In this document: piece after piece, positions 33,844 to 44,105 of the stretch
How the letters are laid out: every line of letters starts with the position of its first letter
Numbering within the stretch: position 1 is the stretch's first letter
Source: Gigaspora margarita
Taxonomy: Eukaryota; Glomeromycota; Glomeromycetes; Diversisporales; Gigasporaceae
Direction of reading: 5' to 3'
Assembly (NCBI GenBank): GCA_009809945.1
Contig: WTPW01001089.1
Span: 172,865-236,864 of the forward strand
DNA: 64,000 nt
Program-made: the position numbers and the translations under genes
Notes under the pieces: model-generated
Database searches by the model: none
The model's input: the letters and a program-made list of their open reading frames with translations, nothing else
Told to the model about the DNA's origin: nothing

Positions 33844-34053
33844 GGTACCCAGGTTCACTTCATTGTACTGGCAATAATTCATAGTCATATCATTTATTTT
33901 ATTATTCCTAAATTAATAACTTGAATTATAAATACAATTTAAAAAGGTGGTACTCAGGTTCGCTTCATTACACTGGCAATAATTCGTAATCATATTATAT
34001 ATTTTATTATTCCTAAATTAATAACTTGAATTATGAATACAATTTAAAAAGGT
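33844..34053. repeat. Tandem duplication, period about 105 bp
   Basis: Two adjacent copies beginning GGTAC(C/T)CAGGTTC and ending ACAATTTAAAAAGGTG. They differ at only a few positions, so the duplication is recent. Confidence 0.85.
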
Positions 34054-34384
34054 GATTGAATTTTTAAAAATAATTCCAATTTGATCTGTAAACTTATTAG
34101 GAGGCATCCACAATTTGTATTAAACTAGTATTGTTATAGGGATCTTAAATATAATACAAATATAATACTATATGGTACTATCTTCAAGATTCTTATTTTT
34201 ATATACAATACAGTATTAGTTTTAATGTAAATTGTATCATTTAAATAACTACTATTTAGGGGTTTTAATAAAAAACATAAATTGTGTGCCACCTTAATCT
34301 AAAAATAAAGTTAAATTACTATTTCGTAAGTTACAATATAATTTCAAGTAATGTAAAATATAATCTATGTAATGCCAACCATTT

Positions 34385-34820
34385 AATTCGTAACTCTGGT
34401 AAACAAATTAATTTGTAATTTTGGTAAACATAATGTCCGTAATACTAGTGAATATAATTTGGAGAATTTAATTCATAACTTTGGTAAACAAATTTTGGTA
34501 GAATTCAATTCATAACTCTGGTAAACATAATTTTGGTAGAATTAATTCGAACTTTGGTAACCATAATGTTGGTAAAATTCAATTCGTAACTCTGGTAAAT
34601 ATAATTTTAATAGAATTAATTCATAACTCTAATAAATATAATTTTGTAAATTTGGTAGAATTAAATTCGTAACTCTGGTAAACATAATTTTGTAAATTTG
34701 GTAGAATTAATTTGTAACTCTGATAAATGTAATTTTGGTAAGCATAATTATGGCAGAATTAATTCGTAACTCTGTTAAACAAAACTTTGGTAGAATTAAT
34801 TAGTAACTCTGATAAACATA
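34385..34820. repeat. Minisatellite, unit about 37 bp
   Basis: About 12 degenerate copies of a unit like AATTCGTAACTCTGGTAAAC followed by ATAATTTTGGTAG. Some units carry an extra TTTGTAAA insertion. It is followed at 34830-34980 by a second array of ATATCAAGATTTTAATTARGC-type units (about five). Confidence 0.85.
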
Positions 34821-35161
34821 ATGCTTCCCTTCTCAATATCAAGATTTTAATTAAGCTTCGCCATATCAAGATTTTAATTAGGCCTCTTTATATAAAATAA
34901 ACTTTGCTATATAAAGATTTTAATTAGGCTTCACTATTAAGATTTTAATTAAGCTTTGCTATAGCAAGATTTTAATAGAAGCACAGTATTAATTATTATA
35001 ATAAAATGAATAATGCATGAATTCTATAGTTCATAAATTGTTCGCTTGCATTGCAGAATTCTGGACACTATTTAGGACCTAAAAACAATATACAGTATCG
35101 ATATGGTTAATTGGTTTATTTGTATATTAATAATTTAGAAATTCATTACAATTTTAAGTTA

Positions 35162-35313
35162 GGGCCATGTCATTAATCATCTGATTATTTTTTATCAGAG
35201 GTCTACCCCCCTCCCTCTTCTTTAATATATAGATAGTCAGGTTCTTATATGTAATTTCAACTTTTTTTACCCTCTCTCCCCTCTAAAAAATCACCTGATT
35301 TTTGTCACTCCCC
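35162..35313 (-). mobile_element. PIF/Harbinger-type MITE, 152 bp, TTA duplication
   Basis: Inverted copy of the family at 22030-22180 and 38508-38659. TTA lies at 35159-35161 and 35314-35316. The ends are GGGCCATGTCATTAATCA and the inverse of GGGGAGTGACAAAAATCAGG. Confidence 0.88.
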
Positions 35314-35390
35314 TTAGCATAAATGTGCTGATGAATAATATGCGTAAATGAATTTTTGTGATAGTCTTTTGATTTGAAGAGTCTTTTAAC

Positions 35391-36751
35391 AGGACCCCGG
35401 ACATCTCTGATATATGTCATATTTTTTTTTTAGCAAATTGCAGAAAATTTGGTCTGAGGTCCAAATTTAAGTTTTAGCAAATTGAGGTTAATTTTAAAAA
35501 AGGTTATATAAAGCATTTTAGCAAATTACAGCAATTTTATGCATGTTATATTTTATTTTTAGCAAATTACCTACATTTTGCAAGTATCATACCCAAAAAT
35601 AAGCTATCTCAGTTTTTGTACTACTATAATTTTTAAAAATTTAAGATGCTTAATTTTGAATTTTTTTGATCAAAAAATCCAAAATTAAGCATCTTCTCTT
35701 AAATGTTCAAGAAATATAAAAGAAATATGCTAAAATAATGTATTTTTATGTGCTGAACAAGTTTTCTTAGAGCACAATATTTGAATCAATTAGTAAAATT
35801 TTGTGAATTATAATATTTTATATAATTTTATTAATAAAAATACCAAAGAATTCTATGATTCACAAAATTTTACTAATTGATTCTAACAAAGTGCTCTAAN
35901 NNNNNNNNNNNNNNNNNNNNNNNNNNNNNNNNNNNNNNNNNNNNNNNNNNNNNNNNNNNNNNNNNNNNNNNNNNNNNNNNNNNNNNNNNNNNNNNNNNNN
36001 NNNNNNNNNNNNNNNNNNNNNNNNNNNNNNNNNNNNNNNNNNNNNNNNNNNNNNNNNNNNNNNNNNNNNNNNNNNNNNNNNNNNNNNNNNNNNNNNNNNN
36101 NNNNNNNNNNNNNNNNNNNNNNNNNNNNNNNNNNNNNNNNNNNNNNNNNNNNNNNNNNNNNNNNNNNNNNNNNNNNNNNNNNNNNNNNNNNNNNNNNNNN
36201 NNNNNNNNNNNNNNNNNNNNNNNNNNNNNNNNNNNNNNNNNNNNNNNNNNNNNNNNNNNNNNNNNNNNNNNNNNNNNNNNNNNNNNNNNNNNNNNNNNNN
36301 NNNNNNNNNNNNNNNNNNNNNNNNNNNNNNNNNNNNNNNNNNNNNNNNNNNNNNNNNNNNNNNNNNNNNNNNNNNNNNNNNNNNNNNNNNNNNNNNNNNN
36401 NNNNNNNNNNNNNNNNNNNNNNNNNNNNNNNNNNNNNNNNNNNNNNNNNNNNNNNNNNNNNNNNNNNNNNNNNNNNNNNNNNNNNNNNNNNNNNNNNNNN
36501 NNNNTATGATTCACAAAATTTTACTAATTGATTCTAACAAAGTGCTCTAAGAAAATTTGTTCAGCAATCAAAAATACATATATTATTTTGATTTATAAAA
36601 ATAGATGTGATAATTTAGTTTTTAGCAAATTACTATAAAATTTATATGTAATAATCTAACTTTTAGCAAATTTACTTGATTTTAGGGGCAGCAAAAACGC
36701 CTAAATTCATGCAGATCAGTTATGACCTCTATGAGAGATGTCCGGGGTCCT
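35391..36751. mobile_element. hAT-type foldback element with an N gap at its centre
   Basis: The ends AGGACCCCGGACATCTCT and the inverse AGAGATGTCCGGGGTCCT are exact. The flanking 8-bp CTTTTAAC is at 35383-35390 and 36752-36759. Both arms carry repeated TTTTAGCAAATT motifs. The 46 bp before the gap (35854-35899) are identical to the 46 bp after it (36505-36550). Merging them makes one continuous palindrome of about 710 bp. Confidence 0.85.
35900..36504. other. Assembly gap (605 N)
   Basis: Run of N. The two translated ORFs across it are meaningless. The flanks overlap by 46 identical bases, so the gap length is probably not real. Confidence 0.95.
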
Positions 36752-38504
36752 CTTTTAACTCCATGTTTTTATTAATTATTTTTTTCTTGTTATTTTTTTC
36801 AATTTATTATCAATAATCAAAATCCAAAAAAATATAAAAAATGAGTCATTACATTGAAAAAAAAGTATCGCAAGAAAGCAAATGTCACAATATTCAATAG
36901 AATTAATAGAGGAATAAATAAAAGAGAAACGAATATATTTATCCTATACAAATTGAATGATTGCTCAAATTTATCAAAATTATGATAAATTATCTTTTCA
37001 AATTAAACACATATACAAAAATTGATTTATTTTGCTAGAAATTGTGTTTTCAAATTAAATGCATATATTACAAAATTGATTTATTTTATTAGAATTGTGT
37101 TTTCAAATTAAAAGTATGAATTAAGTTTTGTAATTAATTATATGATTTATTTTTAGGATTGGACAGATCTGGTCTCGGTCTTAAAAGGACTGATTAAATA
37201 GTTTGGGTCTGGTCTTTCAGTCTCAAGTCAAATGCTACAGTTATAAATCACTTACTTATTTTTGGTTTGTTCTTACAAACTCAATTGAATATTTATTAAT
37301 ATCCTTAGGTTTTTTCACATTATTTTTCATAAATTGTATAAAATTTTTATTGTTTTCAAAATGAAAAACCTTGGAAAACAAAAAAAAAATTATCATAAAT
37401 ATTGTTCTTTAGAAAATCAATTAATTCATCATGAGATAAATAATAGAATTCAAATTCAAAGCCTTTTTTTCTTCCAGGTTTTCAATTGTTGAATTGATCT
37501 TTATCTTAGCAACCTCATTTATAGATGAGTATAGATGAGATTTCTTTGTATACATTTTTATTTTTGTAAAAATCTGATCTTGCTTTTTCTAAGTCTTTTA
37601 AATATTTTTTATCTAAGTCTTTTTTATCCCAAATAATAAGGTAATAGTAATATTGCTCGAAATGCCTTCAGGATTGAAAATTTGTTGCTTTTATATTTTT
37701 TAGTAGTAAAATTATTTTTATTTAACAAACTAATAATTTTTTGTTCCATCTTTAAGATTTTTTGTCTTTAAAAAAACTTCTCTAAAATTAAATATTGCTT
37801 TTTATATCTTTTTAATAACTCTGCTTGTCTTTTATATCACTTTGATTTTTTTATATATACATATATATATGTGATGATTTCTAATATACAGAATTAATAA
37901 GATCAAATAATTTTAAATTTCAGAATTTTGATGAAAGAATTAAGTTTAGCAAATTGAAATATAAAATAAAAATAATATATTCTATTTGGCTCTTTATACT
38001 CTTCATATTACAATTAAATATAATCAAAGTAGTTTTTAATAGCAATTGAATACATTAATATAACACAGAAAAAAATATTTCTACTAATATTTAGCAACAA
38101 TTTAAATCAAATCATTCTCTTTTTACTACATTATATAAATTTAAATTACACAAGTTATTATCACTAATCAGGTTGTGAAGTTTTCTTTAATATAGTGAAA
38201 TCTATTCGTAAATTTTTATAATTTGCTATATTTAATATCTAGGTAATGCCCTTGAATATAGACGATGCAATAAACAGTAATTTGGATTAGCTTAGCGGCA
38301 ACCAAAATTCAGCAGATTAGCCCAAATTATAGTTGAATTTCATTGAATAAAATGTTCAATAGATAGAGATGTGATTTGTATAAAAAATGAGATATGGTTC
38401 ATTAAGTGATATGATACAAATTCTCTTTTTGGATTTAATATAAAAATGAATTTTGGATCACATCACTAGTTTGAATTAAACATAAACACAATTGTTATTT
38501 TTAT
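36752..38504. other. AT-rich stretch with faint minus-strand coding remnants
   Basis: On the minus strand at about 37380-37680, fragments such as SHDELIDFLKNNIYDN and KYLKDLEKARSDFYKNKNVY look protein-like. The first resembles the unknown helical family at 29570-30440. Stops and frame changes are frequent. No start, splice sites or known domain. Confidence 0.3.
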
Positions 38505-38507
38505 TTA

Positions 38508-38659
38508 AGAGAGTGACAAAAATCAGGTGATTTTTTAGGGGGGAGAGCAGGTAAAAAATGTTGAAATTATATATAGAAACCTAACCAAATTTATATTAAA
38601 GAGGAGGGAGGGGAGTAGGCCTCTAATAAAAAATAATCAGGTGATTAATGACATGGCCC
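38508..38659 (+). mobile_element. PIF/Harbinger-type MITE, 152 bp, TTA duplication
   Basis: Third copy of the 22030-22180 family. TTA at 38505-38507 and 38660-38662. It shares GAGAGTGACAAAAATCAGGT, GGAGGGRRGKAGGCCTCTAA and the GTGATTAATGACATGGCCC end. Its right duplication overlaps the start of the 38662-38751 palindrome. Confidence 0.88.
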
Positions 38660-38661
38660 TT

Positions 38662-38751
38662 ACTATTTTATTTGAAGATGAGCTGCTGTTTGTAATTTTC
38701 TAAATAATTTTAGAAAATTACAAACAGCAGCTCGTCTTCGAATAAAATAGT
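38662..38751. repeat. 90-bp near-perfect palindrome
   Basis: Arms ACTATTTTATTTGAAGATGA.. and its inverse meet at about 38706, with loop AAATAATTT. GAGCTGCTGTTTGTAATTTT is perfectly mirrored. Confidence 0.85.
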
Positions 38752-38986
38752 TAATAAAAATAGCAATTGTGTTTAGGTTTAATTCAAACAAATATTCCAA
38801 ATATTTTAATTTGTATAAATTTAGTAGAAATTTTTATGCCCATAAATTATGTCTATGTTTAATTCAAACAATATAATTTACCATTGTAAAATGAAATTTA
38901 AATAAAATTCATCAGGAAATTTTATATATAGATATTGATCGATATATAACATTTAATCGTTTTATATTAATTATAAAATATTGTTA

Positions 38987-39152
38987 GGGGCATGCCATTT
39001 ATTACGTAATATTTTTTACTTAGTAGCTACCCTTATCCATATATGGTGTGATCACTTTATCTAATTCAAATTGGTTAGTATAATATATAGACATGATCAC
39101 TACCTTTGACCATATATCCATGGTAAGAATTATATAATAAATGGCATGCCCC
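38987..39152. mobile_element. PIF/Harbinger-type MITE, 166 bp, second family
   Basis: The ends GGGGCATGCCATTTATTA and the inverse are exact over 18 bp. TTA flanks at 38984-38986 and 39153-39155. The interior CCATATATGG-like blocks are also inverted. Confidence 0.9.
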
Positions 39153-39604
39153 TTATATATCAATTAATTGGATAATAATTGATATATATCTAAATCGATA
39201 TATATCATTTTCTATATTAAATCGTTATATATCTATAAATCGATTATAATCAGAATTATTTTTTTTTTTTTTATTAATATAATGTCATAGTAGAAACTTT
39301 GTTACAGCAGCCTTAAATTAATCCTAAGATTAATAGTCTCTTTGTTATCAAGTAGAGATAGGTGAGGGGTCAGATAAGTTCTTGGATCAGGCTGACAAAT
39401 TTCTCCAACCTGAAACTAGTTGAGGTAAAGAGATATGGCTATAGAAAAATTCTATGGTAAAGATTTCTAACTACATTTGTGCTACAGAGCACCCAACGTG
39501 ACATTACACCTCCTATTTCCTATTTTATACTATTATTAATTTAAACTAATAAAATAAATCTAGTTAGGATAGGTTGGAGAGAACCTAAGGTGATAATCAT
39601 GACA

Positions 39605-42319
39605 TTATAAAAAGCATGTTGTTAGAGAGTAGCCTTGTAAGTACCATTTTTCAATAGCAGAGTGTAGGTTTATTGGTTGTGTATGAGTTCTTGATGTATT
39701 TGCTTGAGTAGTACTTGATGGTAGAGTTATTTTAGTACGTTTGGTTTTTTTTGTGATATTCTGGGCTATTTCCCATTGATGTTGAAATATATTACGTTGA
39801 GACCATATAATATGATAAAACCAATTTAAAAGATTGTTTGAGAAGTTAGTGAGAAAGNGTTCAGTTTGTTTTTTTAGAAGAATTTTGGTATTATGATATG
39901 TTGNTTTGGAGTATATTCCTAGAATGGTAGGTATAAGGAAGTTGTATTGTATATTAGTGGAGTTAGTTGATAGTAATGAAAAGGTATTAAGAAGTGTAAT
40001 ATCTGAGATCAATACTAATTGGGATTGTTGAAGTGTATTATTAATTATATTGGTAAGTGATTGTTGAATGTTTTCAGTATTTTTGGAACATAGGAGTATA
40101 TGGAGAGTGTCTTCAATTGAAGAACATTGATTTGTTGTGTATAGATTTGGGTAGCGGATGTTAAGGTTTTGCATTGTTGGGAGGTTGTTTGTTAGGATTT
40201 TGATATAGAAAGAGTATAAAGAGGAGTTGTATTCTAACGATTTAAGTATTTTAAAAGTTAGGTTCCAGTTTATATCTAAGGTATAATTGTTAAAAAATTT
40301 AAGGGATGACCAGGATGTTAGTTCTTGAATTTTGATAATATCTTTGATAAAGGAGCGAGCTTTGTGTGTTATTATATAATTGTTCCATAAAAAGTGAGTA
40401 GGTAGTTTGAAGTATGTATAGAAGATTTCTATTATAGGTTTATCAGAGCCTTGTTTTGCTAGTAGGTCAGCTTGGTTATGCAGAGAACTAGTTGAATGTG
40501 ATTCAACTTTGATAGGAGTAATAGAAATGTTTTTTGTAGATTTAATAGAGTTAATAATTGAGATTATATCCCAGTTTTTGTTTTGAATAAGTTTAAGGGA
40601 AGGAGGATTGATTAGGTTTTTGATTGCAGATAAGTTATCAATATATATTGTAATAACAGAGTTATTTGGTATAGCAAGTAAAAGAGGGATGGTTGCCATT
40701 AATTCAGAGCGAGAAGAGTCTGGAGAAGGATTTATTGCTGCATTAAAGTAAATAGAAGGGTCATTTTCACAAATCCAGCCTATACCAGATTTGATATTTG
40801 AGGATTGAAGATTTTTAATGGAAGCATTAGTAAAAAAGTTAAGGTGAATTGTATTTAGATTAAGGATGTTGTTGTATATTTGAATTAGTTGATTTTGGTA
40901 GTAAGGGATTTTAATACTATGATATATAAGATGTATCTCACGAGAGAGAATATTAATTTGGAGTTGATAGAAAGAAGGAAGTAAGGGCAGGTCTAAGTTG
41001 TTGAAGATATCAATTATAGCAAGAATTTCTTTATAGTCTATTTGTAAAAGAAATCTACTAAACTTGATTTGTCTATATGGAAGATTTATAGATTTACAAT
41101 TCCGTGGGAGATTAGTGATTTCTAAAAGGTTTGATTGTCCTGTAGATGTTTCACTAGATTGATTGATTTTATAGAGAGTAGTTTGCTGAGATTTGTTTAA
41201 TTGTAGGATGATTTTATCTTGATTATTGAATAGTAGTTGGTAAGGAAGTAAGTTGGAAGGGGATATTAGATCAGTTGTATTAATGAAGCTATTTCTTGGG
41301 GGTAGTTTAATATGTGGCCATGTAATATGGATAGAGTTAAGTTGTAGTGTTTGGGTAAGTCGAGTGAACCAAGAAGGTTGGTGACCTCTAGTTGTTTTGT
41401 TTGTTCGAAGATATATATTGTTCCAAGGAAGAAGAGAGTTGTTATTTGCAGTTGTAATTTGTTCAATAAATAAAATTTTGTTGTTTCTGAGGCTATTAAT
41501 TGTAAGATTATTAGGAGTTGTAGGGAGTATATCATAGATTAGGTGTGTATGTTCAGGAAGAGAAGGTGGAAATGTTATAATTGAAGGGATAGAGGAAATT
41601 GTTATATTATTTTTAGCTAGTTGCGCAAGATAAAAAAGGAGAGTATAGTTTTGTGTTTTTCGATAATGCAAAATGAGGGTTTCTTTAGTAAGGTTAGGAG
41701 ACCAAGTTTTTAATAGCCAGGATTTAATTCGAGCGATACCAATGTCTGAGAGAAGTGGAAAGGTATTAAAGATACGTTCGATATTAGAGACACTGACTTT
41801 TTGGATTAGATTAGTAAAAGTAGGTAAATTAAAAGCAAGTGGATTTGTGAGTGAGATGTTATTAGTGTTCTTGGCTAGTGAGAGCATTTTTTTTGTTTGT
41901 ATAGAAAGTAATCGGGAGAGTTTGGTTTGTATATTTTTATGAATAAGAATGATTTGTAAAAGATATTCTAAAGAGGGTTGAAGTATAAGGTTGAATAAGG
42001 AGGATATTTGCGAAGATAACAATTTTTTGTATCTAATAAGAATTAGAAAGTTTTCTATTTTATTATATATCATATCTAAAGTTGGTTTGGTTGAGCCTTT
42101 GCCATCATAGAAGATACCTAGGTATCTAATTATGTCTTCAGGTTTGCGAGGAGTAATTGTTTGATTATTATAAAGAAGTGTGTGATTAGTTGTTTTTGAG
42201 TTTTTGGGAAGGATATGGAGTAGATCAGATTTGGTAGGGTTAACTTCAATGTTATTAATTTTGTATAGGATAGAGACATCATTAAGAATATTTTGTAGAG
42301 TTTCTGGATGTTCACAATG
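39605..42319 (-). CDS. LINE RT thumb, RNase H and C-terminal region
   Basis: This is the same frame as the RT part, directly after the in-frame stop, and continues HCEHPETLQNILNDVSILYK, NNIEVNPTKSDLLHIL and IIRYLGIFYDGKGST. In the middle is an RNase H1 domain: SGIGWICENDP, SRSELMATIPLLLA, VITIYIDNLSAIKNL, and VESHSTSSLHNQADLLAKQG with the final catalytic D. The C-terminal 250 residues have no motif I recognise. It ends TTCFL at 39605. RNase H removes the RNA strand during reverse transcription. Confidence 0.88.
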   Translation of the reverse strand, partial: HCEHPETLQNILNDVSILYKINNIEVNPTKSDLLHILPKNSKTTNHTLLYNNQTITPRKPEDIIRYLGIFYDGKGSTKPTLDMIYNKIENFLILIRYKKLLSSQISSLFNLILQPSLEYLLQIILIHKNIQTKLSRLLSIQTKKMLSLAKNTNNISLTNPLAFNLPTFTNLIQKVSVSNIERIFNTFPLLSDIGIARIKSWLLKTWSPNLTKETLILHYRKTQNYTLLFYLAQLAKNNITISSIPSIITFPPSLPEHTHLIYDILPTTPNNLTINSLRNNKILFIEQITTANNNSLLPWNNIYLRTNKTTRGHQPSWFTRLTQTLQLNSIHITWPHIKLPPRNSFINTTDLISPSNLLPYQLLFNNQDKIILQLNKSQQTTLYKINQSSETSTGQSNLLEITNLPRNCKSINLPYRQIKFSRFLLQIDYKEILAIIDIFNNLDLPLLPSFYQLQINILSREIHLIYHSIKIPYYQNQLIQIYNNILNLNTIHLNFFTNASIKNLQSSNIKSGIGWICENDPSIYFNAAINPSPDSSRSELMATIPLLLAIPNNSVITIYIDNLSAIKNLINPPSLKLIQNKNWDIISIINSIKSTKNISITPIKVESHSTSSLHNQADLLAKQGSDKPIIEIFYTYFKLPTHFLWNNYIITHKARSFIKDIIKIQELTSWSSLKFFNNYTLDINWNLTFKILKSLEYNSSLYSFYIKILTNNLPTMQNLNIRYPNLYTTNQCSSIEDTLHILLCSKNTENIQQSLTNIINNTLQQSQLVLISDITLLNTFSLLSTNSTNIQYNFLIPTILGIYSKXTYHNTKILLKKQTEXFLTNFSNNLLNWFYHIIWSQRNIFQHQWEIAQNITKKTKRTKITLPSSTTQANTSRTHTQPINLHSAIEKWYLQGYSLTTCFL

Positions 42320-44105
42320 CTACACTGTGTCATCCATATAGGCTAAAGGAAGGATAGTAATAGTAGTTGGGGTTGTATTGAAAATTGTATCAAGTGGTGA
42401 GGAGAAGGAGATTTTTAGGAATTGATTATTATATTTTTGAGCAATAAAAGCAAGAATAGGATCATAGTAAATCTTCCAGAGGAGAAGAGAGTAGGTTTCT
42501 CCTTGTTCAATACCAGAGATAATAGGAACTGGTGATGTAAGTCCATAAGCTGTAATTACTTTAGCTGCACGAGAGGTATGCAGTTCAGTTATTAAATTAA
42601 TACCAGAAGTAGGGATACCAATTCTTCGACAAGCATCTTGTAAGCGTCTGATATTGATTCTATCAAATGCTTTAGACATGTCTTGAAATAGTATCCATGC
42701 TTCTTTGTTATGGGAGATGTAATATTCAATAGTATTATGTAAAATTTGAATTGGTATATGTGTTGAAGAGTTTTTAGTAGCTGCAAAATTTAAGTTAAAA
42801 AGAAGGTTGTTTGTTGAAATTATTTTGTCCAGGCGGCTGGTAAAGATTTTTGTAAAAACTTTTTTAAAGGGCTCAATAATAGAAATTGGTCGAACTTGGT
42901 TAAGTGTAAAATCCCAGTTGGATTTTTTTGGAATAAGAAAAATGTTTGAAGATTTCCATTCTGTTGGTATTTTTTGCAATTGGAGACATTTATTAATAAG
43001 AGATCTGAAAATACTTTGTGCTGTAGAGCTAGCATGTTTAATATGCTTGTAGCATATTTCAGAAGGACCAGCTGCTTTTTGGTTTGAAAGATTAGAGATT
43101 GTTTCTGACCATTCCTGATCTGTGATTGTTTTGAATAAGTCGTTAAAGAGAGGTTCGAGTTCTGGATGTGGTTGATAAAGTTGGTTTAGTTCAGCAGGTA
43201 TTGGTTGAAGAGGTTTTTCAGAAAAGTATTCTGTAAAATGGTTTTGTATTTGCTCTAAAATTTCACTTCGCTCTGTGAGAAGGGTATTGTTAATTAGAAG
43301 GCGATCAATGTTGATATTGTTGTATTTTTCGAGTATTTTTTTGTAGAAAAGTTTGGGAAAGTCTGTGTAGGTTTTGTCCCTGTTTTCTATTTTTTGTTTA
43401 ATTTCGTTATATAGGTTTTGTTGATATTGATAATTTAGTGCGGTTTTGATAAGTTGAAATTTATTTTTGATTTGGAGAAGGTTTGGGAGGTTGGTTTGTA
43501 GAGAGTTGTCAGGATATTGGGTTTGGTATTTGTTGAGAAGGTTTGGGAAGTTGGGTGATTGAAAATGGTTTTTGAGAAATTGGATTTGCTTGTATCTATA
43601 ATATAATGGTGATTGTTTAGGAGAGGAAGTGTCTTGAATTTCTTTAATTGTTTTGATTTTCTTAAAGGGAATGTGTTTGGTAGCTGCTTTAGTTAAAGCT
43701 TTGCGTATTTGGTTCCAAGTAAGATTGAGCTGGTTTTGATTTGAAATTGATTGAATTTTAGGAGAAATATGTTTGAGATTGCGTGTAGTTTGAGTAGAAT
43801 AGTCTTGAATAGTTGATTTGGAGCAGTTTTTCCAGAGAAAGCATTTTCTTTTTTGTTGCTTATAAGGTTTAGGTTTGTTGATTATAATTGAAATTTCTAA
43901 GGTTATTATTTTATGGTCTGATTCGAGCATAGTATCTGCGAGGATATCTGTATATTCGATATTTGTAATCGATAGATTAGTCCAAATTTGGTCTATTCTG
44001 CTCTGGATATTGGCTCGTTGGAATGTGAAGTTCTGAGTATTAGGAAAGAAGAAACGGTAAATATCTTTGCATTGATGGCTATAAAGAAACTTGATGAGTT
44101 GGGAT
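42320..44105 (-). CDS. LINE endonuclease end and reverse transcriptase
   Basis: It begins in the EN domain (SRIDQIWTNLS, then the S-D-H-K-I catalytic tail) and continues through a linker into RT: LPNLLQIKNKF-type helices, QKAAGPSEICYKHIKH, FLIPKKSNWDFTLNQVRPIS, DMSKAFDRINIRRL, GIEQGETYSLLLWKIYYDP and LAYMDDTV at the active site. An in-frame TAG directly follows (the usual residue is probably W), after which the frame continues. Related RT pieces occur at 10500-11180. Confidence 0.88.

Noticed and set aside
35873-36514. Long ORFs on both strands across the N run
   Set aside because: They translate N as unknown residues; no real coding sequence.
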